Assembly (NCBI GenBank): GCA_965279115.1
Contig: OZ257137.1
Location: 6,262,001-6,326,000 of the forward strand
Source: JAEUOS01 sp965279115
Lineage (GTDB): Bacteria > Pseudomonadota > Gammaproteobacteria > Burkholderiales > JAEUOS01
Reading direction: 5' to 3'
DNA length: 64,000 bases
In this document: piece by piece, positions 9,231-18,324 of the stretch
Layout of the letters: each line of letters starts with the position of its first letter
How positions within the stretch are numbered: position 1 is the first letter of the stretch
Notes under the pieces: model-generated
What the model was told of the DNA's origin: nothing
Database searches by the model: none
The model's input: only the letters and a program-made list of their open reading frames with translations
Made by a program: the position numbers and the translations under genes

Positions 9231-9891
9231 CCACAGTGCCTGCGCCCTGCAGATCCTGGATGCAAAGGACGGCGAAACCGTGTTCGGCAAGATCTCGCAG
9301 AAGGCGGTCACACGCATCAGCGTCGAGCGCGGACGCATCCGAAAGGTGACCGGCAACGCCGGCGAGTTCGTGCTGGAGAAGGACGAAGAGAAGGGCCAGG
9401 TGTTCATACGGCCGGCGAGCCCGGACGCGAGCAAGCCGATCAACCTCTTCATCACCTCCGAGCGCGGCACCGTCGCGCTGCTGTTGCAGCCGGTCGATAC
9501 CCCTAGCGACACCCTGGTGATCCGCGAGAGTCGCGACCCGGCCACCGCCCCCTCGCGTGTGGAGGCCAGCGGCCGGCATGTGCGCACGCTCAAGAACCTG
9601 CTGCTCGCGATGGCCGGCGACGCACTGCCCGACGACATGGAAGTGCGCGAACCGGCGCAGGACCTGACGCTCTGGCCGGGCGTGCGTCTGACCCTGCAAC
9701 GCGCCTGGCTGGGCGCCGGCATCGTCGGTGAGAAATACCAGCTGGCCAATATCGGCAACGGCGCATTGAGTCTGGTCGAGCGCGACCTGTTCAAGCCGGG
9801 CGTCATGGCCGTCAGCCTGGAACACCCCAGCCTGGGCCCCGGGGAAGCTACCAACCTGTTCGTGATCCGGGAGCGCCGCCCAAATGACTGA
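9178..9891 (+). CDS. traK: TraK, outer-membrane-complex component (VirB9-like)
   Basis: About 237 residues. It begins with a signal peptide (MIPLKPSLVLLPLLLAANHS) and continues as a secretin-like beta-rich periplasmic protein. With TraB and the lipoprotein TraV it forms the core channel complex spanning the envelope. The ATG at 9178 is the only start giving a clean signal peptide, but it lies inside the end of traE and its ribosome binding site is weak, so coupling to traE translation is likely. It overlaps traB by 8 bases. Confidence 0.82.
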   Translation: MIPLKPSLVLLPLLLAANHSACALQILDAKDGETVFGKISQKAVTRISVERGRIRKVTGNAGEFVLEKDEEKGQVFIRPASPDASKPINLFITSERGTVALLLQPVDTPSDTLVIRESRDPATAPSRVEASGRHVRTLKNLLLAMAGDALPDDMEVREPAQDLTLWPGVRLTLQRAWLGAGIVGEKYQLANIGNGALSLVERDLFKPGVMAVSLEHPSLGPGEATNLFVIRERRPND

Positions 9892-11206
9892 AGCCTCGCA
9901 TGTGGATCGTCCGGCCACGGTAAAGCGGCGCCAGTACCTGTTGCTGGCCGGAATCGGCGCCGCCATTGGCGGTGCCGCCCTGCTGTCCGTGTCACTCACC
10001 GGCACCCGCAATTCCGGTGAGCCACCCGCCAAACCAAAATCCACCAACATCCTCGCCCCCGGCGCGCAGGTCGATCCCCGTGACGCCTGGCGCGGCCAGG
10101 CCGACGCCCAACTCAAGGGCATCGAACAGCGCTCGCGCGAACTCGCACAGCGCAACGCCGAGCTGCAGGGCCAGAGCAAGGAGATGACCGAACGGCTCAA
10201 GAAGCTGGAACAAGGCGGTCTCACCCCCCTGCCCCCGCCACCGGTCGCAGCACCGGCCGTACGGCCGAACTTCGGCCCGGATCGGCCTGGCGCGGACTTG
10301 CCCGACATTGGCCCGCAGCGCCTGCCGCCGCCACCCCGCCCCGGACCGGTTCCGACCTTCGGCAATCCAACCGCCCCCGGCATGGGGCCAGGTACGCCGT
10401 CCGGCATTGTGAGCATCGCGCTTGGCGACATCACGCCAGGCAAAGCTGCCAAGCCCGGTGCCGACACATCAAGGACAGTTGCACCGACTCGCGACACCCG
10501 TCGTTACATCCCCAGCGGGGCCTTCACCCGTGCAATCCTGCTCGGCGGCCTGGACGCCCCTACGGGCGGCCAAGCACAGCGCAACCCGCAGCCGGTCCTG
10601 CTGCGCCTGGTCGACAACGCCGTGTTGCCCAATCAGTTCCGCGCCCGGGTCAAGGAATGCTTCGTCGTTGGCGCCGGCTACGGCGATGTCAGTTCCGAAC
10701 GCGCCTACATCCGCACTGAGTCGCTTTCCTGCGTGACCCGCGACGGCACGGCGCTCGACGTCCCGATCAAGGGCTATGTGGCCGGCGAGGACGGCAAGGC
10801 CGGCATGCGCGGACGCCTGGTCTCCAAGCAAGGCCAGTTGCTGGCCAATGCGCTCCTCGCCGGTGTGGCCAGCGGCATCGGCCATGCCTTCCAGCAGGGC
10901 TCGACCACGATGTCCGTCTCGCCGCTCGGCGCCACCAGCACCGTGGATCCGGGCAAGCAGTTCGAGGCCGGGTTCGGCACCGGCGTCGGCAAAGCCCTCG
11001 ACCGCCTGGCCCAGTACTACATCACCCTGGCCGAGAAGGTCTTCCCGGTCATCGAGGTCGATGCCGGACGCACCGTGGACGTGGTGGTGACCCAGGGCAT
11101 CGCCCTGCAAGGGCCGCTGGACGCCGCCGCGCAGGACCGCGAAGAGTTTCCGCACCTCACTGAACGCAACCGCAACACCCGGAGAACCGACTATGACGAT
11201 GAATAA
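9884..11206 (+). CDS. traB: TraB, VirB10-like T4SS core protein
   Basis: 440 residues with an N-terminal transmembrane helix (about 18-40, YLLLAGIGAAIGGAALLSVS), a charged coiled-coil segment (about 75-110), a long Pro-rich stretch (about 115-175) and a C-terminal VirB10 domain beginning near TRRYIPSGAFTRAILLGGLD. The Pro-rich arm spans the periplasm and the C-terminal domain forms the channel with TraK and TraV. Two Cys residues in the C-terminal domain could form a disulphide, which fits the DsbC-like protein encoded next. Confidence 0.93.
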   Translation: MTEASHVDRPATVKRRQYLLLAGIGAAIGGAALLSVSLTGTRNSGEPPAKPKSTNILAPGAQVDPRDAWRGQADAQLKGIEQRSRELAQRNAELQGQSKEMTERLKKLEQGGLTPLPPPPVAAPAVRPNFGPDRPGADLPDIGPQRLPPPPRPGPVPTFGNPTAPGMGPGTPSGIVSIALGDITPGKAAKPGADTSRTVAPTRDTRRYIPSGAFTRAILLGGLDAPTGGQAQRNPQPVLLRLVDNAVLPNQFRARVKECFVVGAGYGDVSSERAYIRTESLSCVTRDGTALDVPIKGYVAGEDGKAGMRGRLVSKQGQLLANALLAGVASGIGHAFQQGSTTMSVSPLGATSTVDPGKQFEAGFGTGVGKALDRLAQYYITLAEKVFPVIEVDAGRTVDVVVTQGIALQGPLDAAAQDREEFPHLTERNRNTRRTDYDDE

Positions 11207-11969
11207 GCTGCAACGCGCAGTAACGCTGTGCCTGTTGGGCGCGGCGCTGGCGCAACCAGCCCTGGCACAGAACACCTCAGCCGCCCCCACCGCGATGGCC
11301 GAGCGCCTGCAGGCGCTCTACCCCGGCACCCGCTTCGGCACGGTCAACGCCACGCCCTGGCCGGGAGTGTTCGAAGTGGTCATGGGCGCGAATCTCGCCT
11401 ATGTCGATGCGAGCGGCCAGTACTTCCTGTTCGGCCACTTTTTCGACATGAAGGCCCAGCGCGACATCACGGCCGAGCGCAAGGATGCACTGATGCGCAT
11501 CGACTTCGCCACCCTGCCGCTGGCCGACGCCATCATGGAAGTGCGCGGCACCGGTGCGCGCACTCTGGCGATTTTCAGCGACCCGGACTGTCCCCACTGC
11601 CGCAAGCTGGAAGCGGACATCAAGGGCCTGACCGATGTGACGATCTACACCTTCCTGATGCCGATCGCCTCCCTTCACCCCGAGGCGCGGGCAAAGGCGA
11701 TAGCGGTGTGGTGCGCCAAGGACCGCCTGGCCGCCTGGCACGCGACGATGTGGCGCGACGAAACAGTGGCACCCGGGAATTGCGCGCATCCGGTCGATCG
11801 CAATGTCGATCTGGGCGAGAAGCTTGGCGTCACCGGCACCCCCACCTTAGTGGCCGCCGACGGCCGCGTGCTGCCGGGTGCGGCCAGCGTCGCGCAGATC
11901 GAGGCCTGGCTCTCGCGCGCCAGCGCCAGTGCAGACAGCCCGTCCGCAACCGCCGGCACCGCGCGATGA
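11193..11969 (+). CDS. dsbC: DsbC-family disulphide isomerase of the transfer operon
   Basis: 258 residues with a signal peptide ending near ALAQ, a DsbC-like N-terminal dimerisation region and a thioredoxin fold with CPHC at about residues 133-136. The cis-Pro region VTGTPTL follows at about 210. It would correct disulphides in Cys-rich T4SS proteins such as TraU and TraN, which both have many cysteines here. It overlaps traB by 14 bases and traV by 4 bases. A second CxxC protein, TraF, is encoded later in the operon. Confidence 0.9.
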   Translation: MTMNKLQRAVTLCLLGAALAQPALAQNTSAAPTAMAERLQALYPGTRFGTVNATPWPGVFEVVMGANLAYVDASGQYFLFGHFFDMKAQRDITAERKDALMRIDFATLPLADAIMEVRGTGARTLAIFSDPDCPHCRKLEADIKGLTDVTIYTFLMPIASLHPEARAKAIAVWCAKDRLAAWHATMWRDETVAPGNCAHPVDRNVDLGEKLGVTGTPTLVAADGRVLPGAASVAQIEAWLSRASASADSPSATAGTAR

Positions 11970-12538
11970 AGCATGCCGCCCAATCGCTGGCACCGCTCCT
12001 GGTGCTGGGTGCCACTCTCGCCGGCTGCGCTTCGGGCTTGTCCGGTATCGGTGGCACGGACGGCTATGCATGCAAGGCGCCTACGGGCGCGCAATGCACC
12101 TCCGTTTCCGGCGTCTACGCCAACACCGCGCAAGGCATGCCGATGACGCCCAAGGCCCCCGGGAACAAGTCGCCCGGCCCCGCCCCCGCCCTCTACGGCG
12201 CCACTTCGATTGCACCGACCGCCCCCGCCACGTCACCCCGCGCCGCCATGCGTTCCAGCCCCCGCGTGCTGCGCCTGTGGGTCGCGCCCTGGGAGGACGC
12301 CGATGGCGACCTCCACGAGGAATCGCTGGTCCATATCCTGGTCGACACCGGCCGCTGGCTGATCGAAACCGCGCGGCCGGCGCCGCGCAACCTGATCGAC
12401 GGCGTCGCACCGCCCCTGCCATCGGCCCAGGATGCGACGCCAGCGAGGCCGTCCAGCGTCGCGCCGCAACCGCCCACACGCTTCCCGCTGCCGCCGGCAA
12501 GCGAGCCGGCCGGCGCAGACGCGTCGATGGAGCGCTGA
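11966..12538 (+). CDS. traV: TraV, T4SS outer-membrane lipoprotein
   Basis: 190 residues with a lipoprotein signal whose lipobox LAGC places the lipidated Cys at residue 21. A short Cys-containing motif (YACKAPTGAQCTSVSGVYA) is typical of TraV. The C-terminal half is rich in Pro, Ala and Ser. The conserved segment LRLWVAPWEDADGDLHEE in the middle is also shared by TraV proteins. Start and stop of traV and dsbC overlap as ATGA. It acts with TraK and TraB in the core channel. Confidence 0.88.
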   Translation: MKHAAQSLAPLLVLGATLAGCASGLSGIGGTDGYACKAPTGAQCTSVSGVYANTAQGMPMTPKAPGNKSPGPAPALYGATSIAPTAPATSPRAAMRSSPRVLRLWVAPWEDADGDLHEESLVHILVDTGRWLIETARPAPRNLIDGVAPPLPSAQDATPARPSSVAPQPPTRFPLPPASEPAGADASMER

Positions 12539-12541
12539 TCC

Positions 12542-15097
12542 ATGCTGCGCACCCTGATCGCCGATCTGGAAACTGCGTTCTCTGCCGCACGGGCATCCGA
12601 CCTTGCGCCCGGCTCGCGCCGGCAGCCACACCCGGTGGGCGACGACACGGCCGCGTTCTCCCAATGGTTGCCATACCGCGCCTGGCTCGAAGACCGGCAG
12701 GTGTTCGTCAACCGCGACTCGCTGGGCTTTTGCCTGGAGTTGCGTCCCCAGTCGGGCGCCGACGAGGAGATGGCGCGGGTCCTTCCGGCGCTCTATGCCG
12801 CCGCACCGCCGGGCGCCAGCATCCAGTTCCACCTGTTCGCCAGCCCCGCCATCCGTACGCCCCTGTCGCATTACGCCGCGCTGCGCATGCCGGACGAGGT
12901 GGTGCCTGAGTTCGCCCATTTGGGACGCGCCGGCCGCCACACCAACATCCACCGCGCCATGGCCCGCCGCCGGGTCGAGCACTATCTCACGGGCAGCCGA
13001 ACCTCACTTTTGCCCGCGCAAAGCTACCTGCTGCGGGATTTCCGGCTGGTGGTCAGCGTCTCGATGCCGGGCAGCCCGGCGGACCTGGCACGGCTGGACG
13101 ATCTGGCGCTGTTACGCGATGGCGCCCGCGCCACCCTGCATGCGGCGGGCTTCCCATCGCGCAACTGGAACGCAACGGATCTAATCAACTGGGTGTCGGG
13201 CCTCCTCGATCCGCACCGCCAGGCTGGCGACGGACTGTCCCTCACCTACGACGAGGGGCGCGAACTGCGCGATCAGGTGATCGACCGCGGCACCCGCATG
13301 CAGATTCGGCAGACCGGCATCGTCCTGGCCAATCCGGCCAGCGAGCGCGAAACCGCCATGCGCCTGCTCTCGGTGCGTTCCTTCCCGCCGCGCTTCGCGC
13401 TGTGGAACATGGGCAGCCTGATCGGCGACCTGTACCAGGGCACGCTGCAATACCCCTGCCCGTTCCTCATCACCCTGGGCGTGCATGTGCTGGCGCCCGA
13501 CGCGACGCGCAACTGGGCCTACCTCAAGGCGGCACGCGCGACCACCAACGCCACCAGCTACATGGCCCGCTTCCTCCCTGACCTGCAGGAACGCAAGGCC
13601 GACTGGGACATCGTCCTTCGGGCGCTGGACGACGGCCAGCAACTGGTCGATCTGCAGCACCAGGTCGCGCTGTTCGCGCCGGCCTCCGGCATCGTGCAGG
13701 CGGAGCAGGCAGCGCGCGCCATCTTCCGGGCGCGCGGGTTCGAGCTCACCAACGACACCCTGATGATGACCCAGGGGCTGATGGGCTCGCTGCCGATGAC
13801 GCTGTCGGAACCCTTCCATGCCGACTTGAAGCGCATGAAGCGGGTCAGCACCAAGACCTCGGCCAATGCGGTGCACCTGGCCCCCCTGATCGCCGAATGG
13901 CGCGGTACCGGTACGCCTGTATTGCTGCTGGGCGGCCGGCGCGGCCAGGTCATGCAACTCGACGTCTACGACAACCCGGCCGGCAACTACAACGTGGCGA
14001 TTGCCGGCACCTCGGGCTCCGGCAAATCCCTGCTGCTCAACGAAATCGCCGCCGCCTATCTCGGCACCGGCGCCCGGGTATGGATCATCGACGTCGGCCG
14101 CTCCTACGAGAAGGCCTGTCGCCACTTCGGCGGCAGTTTCATCGAATTCACCGAGCACGCCGCCCTTTCACTCAACCCTTTCACTTTCGTGACCGACATC
14201 GACGAGGACATGGAGCTGCTTCAGCCACTGCTGGCCCAGATGGTGTCACCGCGCGAACCACTGGACGGCTTCCAGTACTCCACCCTGGGTGCGGCGATCA
14301 AGAAGGTCTGGAAAGCCAAGGGCAGTGCCATGCGGGTGTCCGACGTGCACGATCTGCTGGCCACCGGCCGGCTCGACGACGAAAGTCGCGACGACGACCG
14401 GCGCCTCAAGGATCTGGCGGCAATGCTGCACCCCTATACCCGCGACGGCACCTACGGGAAGTATTTCGAGTCGGAAGCCACCATCGACTTCAGCGCCGAC
14501 TTCATCGTCCTGGAACTGGAGGAATTGAAGTCCAAGAAGGACCTCCAGACCGTGGTGCTCCTGATCATGATGTACCGCATCACCCGCGAGATGTACTTCT
14601 CGCGGAACCGCAAGAAGATTGTCATCATCGACGAAGCCTGGGACCTGCTCTCGGGCGGCGCCACCGCCGAATTCATCGAGGCCGGCTACCGCCGGGCGCG
14701 CAAGTACAAGGGCGCCTTCATGTCCGCCACCCAGGGCGTGGACGACTACTACCGCAACCCCGCGGCCAAGGCCGCGCTGGATAACTCCGACTGGATGTTC
14801 CTGCTCCGGCAAAAGCAGGAGTCGATCGAGATGATGGACAAGCTAGGCCAGCTCACCATGGACGATGCGATGAAGCGCCTGTTGCAGTCGCTGCGCACCG
14901 AGCACGGCGCCTATTCAGAGATTTTCATCCATTCGCCGGCCGGCAACGGTATCGGGCGCCTGATCGTCGATCCGCACAGCCTGCTGCTGTTCTCCAGCCG
15001 CGCCGAGGATTTCAGCGCCATCAACGAGAAGCGCGCGGCCGGGCTGTCCGTCTCCGATGCGATCGACGCCGTGCTGCGCGACCGGAGCGCACGATGA
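12542..15097 (+). CDS. traC: TraC, VirB4-type T4SS ATPase
   Basis: 851 residues, normal for F-type TraC. The Walker A motif GTSGSGKS is at residues 489-496 and the Walker B strand is KIVIIDEAWDLL in the C-terminal third, followed by the TQGVDDYY segment common in this family. The protein is a peripheral inner-membrane ATPase that powers pilus assembly and DNA transfer. The gene starts three bases after traV and its stop overlaps the trbI start as ATGA. Confidence 0.95.
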   Translation: MLRTLIADLETAFSAARASDLAPGSRRQPHPVGDDTAAFSQWLPYRAWLEDRQVFVNRDSLGFCLELRPQSGADEEMARVLPALYAAAPPGASIQFHLFASPAIRTPLSHYAALRMPDEVVPEFAHLGRAGRHTNIHRAMARRRVEHYLTGSRTSLLPAQSYLLRDFRLVVSVSMPGSPADLARLDDLALLRDGARATLHAAGFPSRNWNATDLINWVSGLLDPHRQAGDGLSLTYDEGRELRDQVIDRGTRMQIRQTGIVLANPASERETAMRLLSVRSFPPRFALWNMGSLIGDLYQGTLQYPCPFLITLGVHVLAPDATRNWAYLKAARATTNATSYMARFLPDLQERKADWDIVLRALDDGQQLVDLQHQVALFAPASGIVQAEQAARAIFRARGFELTNDTLMMTQGLMGSLPMTLSEPFHADLKRMKRVSTKTSANAVHLAPLIAEWRGTGTPVLLLGGRRGQVMQLDVYDNPAGNYNVAIAGTSGSGKSLLLNEIAAAYLGTGARVWIIDVGRSYEKACRHFGGSFIEFTEHAALSLNPFTFVTDIDEDMELLQPLLAQMVSPREPLDGFQYSTLGAAIKKVWKAKGSAMRVSDVHDLLATGRLDDESRDDDRRLKDLAAMLHPYTRDGTYGKYFESEATIDFSADFIVLELEELKSKKDLQTVVLLIMMYRITREMYFSRNRKKIVIIDEAWDLLSGGATAEFIEAGYRRARKYKGAFMSATQGVDDYYRNPAAKAALDNSDWMFLLRQKQESIEMMDKLGQLTMDDAMKRLLQSLRTEHGAYSEIFIHSPAGNGIGRLIVDPHSLLLFSSRAEDFSAINEKRAAGLSVSDAIDAVLRDRSAR

Positions 15098-15459
15098 ACG
15101 CACACACCACAGCGCTTGTACTGCTCGCGAACCTGGCTATAACCAGCGCCTCGATCGCCATCCATGCGCGGTGGATCGCTCCACCCCGGCCGCCGACCCT
15201 GGCGGTGCTCGATGTAGGCGAGCTGTATCGGCTCAAGGAAGCGCAAGTCACGGCAATCCTGGTCAATCGCGAGTCTCCTTCCGAAACACGCGCGGAGGCA
15301 TTGAAGCGCGCCAGCGCCTTCAACCAGGAGCTCAGTCATCTGCTTGACACGCTGCCGGATGAATGCCGTTGCCTGCTCCTCGCGCGCGGTGCGCTGGTCG
15401 GCCCGGCGCCCATGCTTTCCGACCTCACCCCGGAAATCCGCCGGCGCCTGGGGCTTTAG
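15094..15459 (+). CDS. trbI: TrbI, F-type T4SS accessory protein
   Basis: 121 residues with one N-terminal membrane helix, then TLAVLDVGELYRLKEAQV, a segment characteristic of the F-type TrbI family. In F, TrbI is an inner-membrane protein that influences pilus outgrowth. Position directly after traC matches the F order. Confidence 0.8.
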   Translation: MNAHTTALVLLANLAITSASIAIHARWIAPPRPPTLAVLDVGELYRLKEAQVTAILVNRESPSETRAEALKRASAFNQELSHLLDTLPDECRCLLLARGALVGPAPMLSDLTPEIRRRLGL

Positions 15460-15468
15460 GCAACCGTC

Positions 15469-16005
15469 ATGCGAACACTTTTCACCCAAACCAACTTCTT
15501 CCGGGAGTTCGACCATGCGCTATTTCGTAGCCGCCTGGAAAGCCTCGCACGCCGCTGGGGCATCGCCTGCGCACTCCTGGTTGCCGCTGCGGCACTGTTT
15601 CAGCAGCACTTCATGTTCGGCCTGAACGCCTCGCCCAGCCTGCCGGTCGGGTTGTTCCTGATCCACAAGGGCACAGTGTCGGCGCAGGGGCACTACGTCG
15701 CATTCCGTTGGGCAGGTGGCGGCCCCCACCCGGCAGGCACCACCTTCGTGAAAGAGATCGCCGGGATGCCGGGCGACGTCGTGACGCGCATCGACCGTGA
15801 TTTCTTCATTAATGGGTCCAAGGTCGGGCGCGCCAAGGCATTCAGCCGCCAGGGCGTGCCGCTCGAACCCGGCCCCACCGGCATCCTGCCGGCCGGTCAC
15901 TACTACGTGCGGGCACCGCACCCGGACAGCCTGGATTCACGCTACCGGCTGACTGGATGGGTCACGCAATCGCAAATCATTGGACGGGCCTATGCGCTGT
16001 TCTGA
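15469..16005 (+). CDS. S26-family signal peptidase of conjugation operon (TraF/TrhF type)
   Basis: 178 residues with one N-terminal membrane helix (about 31-46) and a periplasmic serine protease domain. The nucleophile region is NASPSLPVG (Ser55 or Ser57), and the general base is Lys95 in the VKEIAGMPGD motif of signal peptidases. Such peptidases in F-like and IncH-like clusters mature the pilin. The long TraA leader in this operon is the obvious substrate, by inference. The TTG- or ATG-started traW begins just before its stop. Confidence 0.88.
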   Translation: MRTLFTQTNFFREFDHALFRSRLESLARRWGIACALLVAAAALFQQHFMFGLNASPSLPVGLFLIHKGTVSAQGHYVAFRWAGGGPHPAGTTFVKEIAGMPGDVVTRIDRDFFINGSKVGRAKAFSRQGVPLEPGPTGILPAGHYYVRAPHPDSLDSRYRLTGWVTQSQIIGRAYALF

Positions 16006-16648
16006 TCACAAACACTGGTCGATTCGGGCCGCGCGGCAGTGCCGCGTCGCCCTCGCCGCCTCGGCCCTCGTGGCTTTTTCCGCACAGGCACAGGACCTGG
16101 GCGTCATCGGCCCGGTTTACCCGATCGCCGAACCGAGCCTGCTGGACGTGATCCTCGCCAAGCTGCGTGACGCCGAAGCCACCGGCGCACTGGCCAAGCT
16201 CCACCGCGACGCACGCACCGGCATCACGCGCGGCATCGAAAACCCCGCCCCCGTCGCGAAGATCACCAAAACCTCCAAGGCGCGCAGCTTCTATTTCGAC
16301 CCGAGCATCGTGGTCCCGGCCGCCATCACGGACGCCGACGGCAGGGTACTCGTCGCACCCGGCACCCGGGTCAACCCGCTGGATACGGTTTCGATGTCGA
16401 AGCAACTGCTGTTCATCGACGCCCGCGACGCCGCACAGGTCGGACGTGCCAAGACCCTCATCGAAGAACGCGGCGGCAAGGTCAAAGTCATCCTCACCGG
16501 CGGCTCCTACATGGACCTCATGCGTCGCTGGAAGCGGCCGGTGTTTTTTGATCAACAGGGGACGCTTACCGACAAGCTCGGGATTCGCCATGTGCCGGCA
16601 CTCGTCACCCAGGAAGGCAAGAGGTTGCGCATCGATGAACTTCTGTAA
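15992..16648 (+). CDS. traW: TraW, T4SS pilus assembly protein
   Basis: About 218 residues with a signal peptide ending near FSAQA and the TraW hallmark DLGVIGPVYPIAEPSLLDVI. The C-terminal part (QLLFIDARDAAQV ... HVPALVTQEG) resembles the thioredoxin-like fold shared by TraW and TrbC. I chose the ATG at 15992; a TTG four codons upstream is also open. The start overlaps the signal-peptidase gene and the end overlaps traU by 14 bases. TraW, TraU and TrbC act together in the periplasm. Confidence 0.9.
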   Translation: MRCSDHKHWSIRAARQCRVALAASALVAFSAQAQDLGVIGPVYPIAEPSLLDVILAKLRDAEATGALAKLHRDARTGITRGIENPAPVAKITKTSKARSFYFDPSIVVPAAITDADGRVLVAPGTRVNPLDTVSMSKQLLFIDARDAAQVGRAKTLIEERGGKVKVILTGGSYMDLMRRWKRPVFFDQQGTLTDKLGIRHVPALVTQEGKRLRIDELL

Positions 16649-17657
16649 GCGCGTAGCCGCACTCCTCGCATGCGTCGCCGGGCTCGCCGCCACGGCACCA
16701 ACCGGCGTGGCAGCCGCATCCGGCCCGACCTGCCACGGCCAGTTCATGAACCCGATCACCGACATTTGCTGGAGCTGCGTGTTCCCGCTCAGTATTGGCG
16801 CCGCCTCACTGATCACCGATGGTCAGAGCGACATCGGCAATCCGTCCACGCCGGTCTGCTATTGCAGCAACCCGCCGCGCATTGGCGTGACCATCGGCTT
16901 CTGGGAGCCGGTTCGCCTGGTCGATGTCACCCGCACGCCCTTCTGCATGGTCGGCCTGGGTGGTATCACCATCGATCCGGGCTTCGATGTCCCCCGCGGC
17001 GCCCAGGTCGGCCACGACAGCCAGACCCGCAACAGCTTCTACCACGCCCACTGGTACACCAACCCCATCCTGTACTGGCTACAGGTGCTGCTCGACTTCC
17101 CTTGTCTGGAAAAGGGTTCGCTCGACCTGGTCTATCTGACCGAAGTCGATCCGCTGTGGGCGGACGATGAACTGACCGCCATCCTCAACCCGGAGGCGGT
17201 GCTGTTCGCCAATGCCCCGGCCAAAGCGGCCTGCGCCGCCGACTGCGTCGCCGCCAGCGCCGGGTTTCCCATCGCCAGCCTGTTCTGGTGCGCCGGTTGC
17301 CAGGGGTCGATCTACCCGATGACCGGCCATGTCGCCACCCACATCGGCGGGGTGCAGGCTTCGACGCTCATCACCCAGCGCATGGCCGCCAAGATGCATC
17401 GCCAGCTCGCCACCTTCGACGGCGCGGGTGCGGCAGGCCTGTGCGGCTACTACATGCAGCCGATCATGGACAAGACCCACTACAAGATGCAGATGGTCTA
17501 TCCGGTGCCCAACACGCAAAAGGATGCCGGCCAGTGCTGCCAGCCCTTCGGGCGCACCACCATGATCTGGGGCGCAGGAAAGTCATTCCCGGTGACGGGT
17601 GAAGATTTCTCGTATCAGATCTTCCGCAAAAGGAACTGCTGTGCCGGCGCGTATTGA
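16635..17657 (+). CDS. traU: TraU, Cys-rich periplasmic T4SS protein
   Basis: 340 residues from the ATG at 16635, with a signal peptide (LLACVAGLAATAPTGVAAA). The N-terminus of the mature protein reads MNPITDICWSCVFPLSIG, the family hallmark. Numerous cysteines occur as pairs (CWSC, CYC, CAGC, CC), consistent with a need for the DsbC and TraF proteins of this operon. TraU is needed for pilus assembly and DNA transfer in F. Length matches the family. Confidence 0.94.
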   Translation: MNFCKRVAALLACVAGLAATAPTGVAAASGPTCHGQFMNPITDICWSCVFPLSIGAASLITDGQSDIGNPSTPVCYCSNPPRIGVTIGFWEPVRLVDVTRTPFCMVGLGGITIDPGFDVPRGAQVGHDSQTRNSFYHAHWYTNPILYWLQVLLDFPCLEKGSLDLVYLTEVDPLWADDELTAILNPEAVLFANAPAKAACAADCVAASAGFPIASLFWCAGCQGSIYPMTGHVATHIGGVQASTLITQRMAAKMHRQLATFDGAGAAGLCGYYMQPIMDKTHYKMQMVYPVPNTQKDAGQCCQPFGRTTMIWGAGKSFPVTGEDFSYQIFRKRNCCAGAY

Positions 17658-18324
17658 TCTGATTGCCGGCATTGCGCTGGCCTGCCTCCTGCCCTGCATG
17701 GCCCTGGCGCAGGCGCCACAGTGGCCCATGCCACAGGACGTCGACCGCGCACTCAAGGCCAACCCGTTCCCTGATCCGGGCCGAATCGCCTCGCAACCCG
17801 TACCTCGGCCGCCACAGATCGACGCACAACCCGGCGGGATCGACATCGAAGCACTGGCCAAGGGCAAGGTCGTCGTGCCCGGTTCCACCGCCGCACCCAC
17901 GTCGGCGCCGCTACGTATCTTCGTCACGCTGGACATGCCGCGCGCCAGCCTGAAGCTGCTCACCGACCAGGCGGCGCGCTCGGGCGCCGTGCTGGTGCTG
18001 CGCGGCCTGAAATCACAGTCGATGCGAGAAACCATCAACGCCGTGGGCGAACTCATCGGCGAAAGCAAGGCGACGTGGGTCATCGACCCGGAAGCATTCA
18101 CGCGCCATACCGTGCGCCAGGCACCGACCTTCGTCCTCGCATTTAACGATGCCGCGAATGTCGCGCCAGGCACTTGCGGCGCCGGCTGCGTGGCCCCTAC
18201 GGGCTTCGTGAGCGTAGCCGGCGACGTGAGCCTCGACTACGCCCTAGAGGCAATCATGCGTCGCAAACCTGAAGCCGCGCCGCGTGCCAGTCCGATTCTC
18301 AAGCGCTTGAGGGCGCCCAAATGA
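17641..18324 (+). CDS. trbC: TrbC, periplasmic pilus assembly protein
   Basis: About 227 residues. I chose the GTG at 17641 because AGGA lies six bases upstream and it gives a signal peptide ending at MALAQ. An ATG further upstream would lie deeper inside traU. The TrbC_Ftype segment is LRIFVTLDMPRASLKLLTDQ, followed by a thioredoxin-like fold without CxxC. TrbC binds TraW in F; the fused form TraW-TrbC exists in some systems, but here they are separate with traU between them. Confidence 0.87.
   Translation: MPARIDLIAGIALACLLPCMALAQAPQWPMPQDVDRALKANPFPDPGRIASQPVPRPPQIDAQPGGIDIEALAKGKVVVPGSTAAPTSAPLRIFVTLDMPRASLKLLTDQAARSGAVLVLRGLKSQSMRETINAVGELIGESKATWVIDPEAFTRHTVRQAPTFVLAFNDAANVAPGTCGAGCVAPTGFVSVAGDVSLDYALEAIMRRKPEAAPRASPILKRLRAPK

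Noticed and set aside
8499..9995. Minus-strand frame of nearly 500 codons opposite traL, traE and traK
   Set aside because: Antisense to three recognised genes and without any family features.
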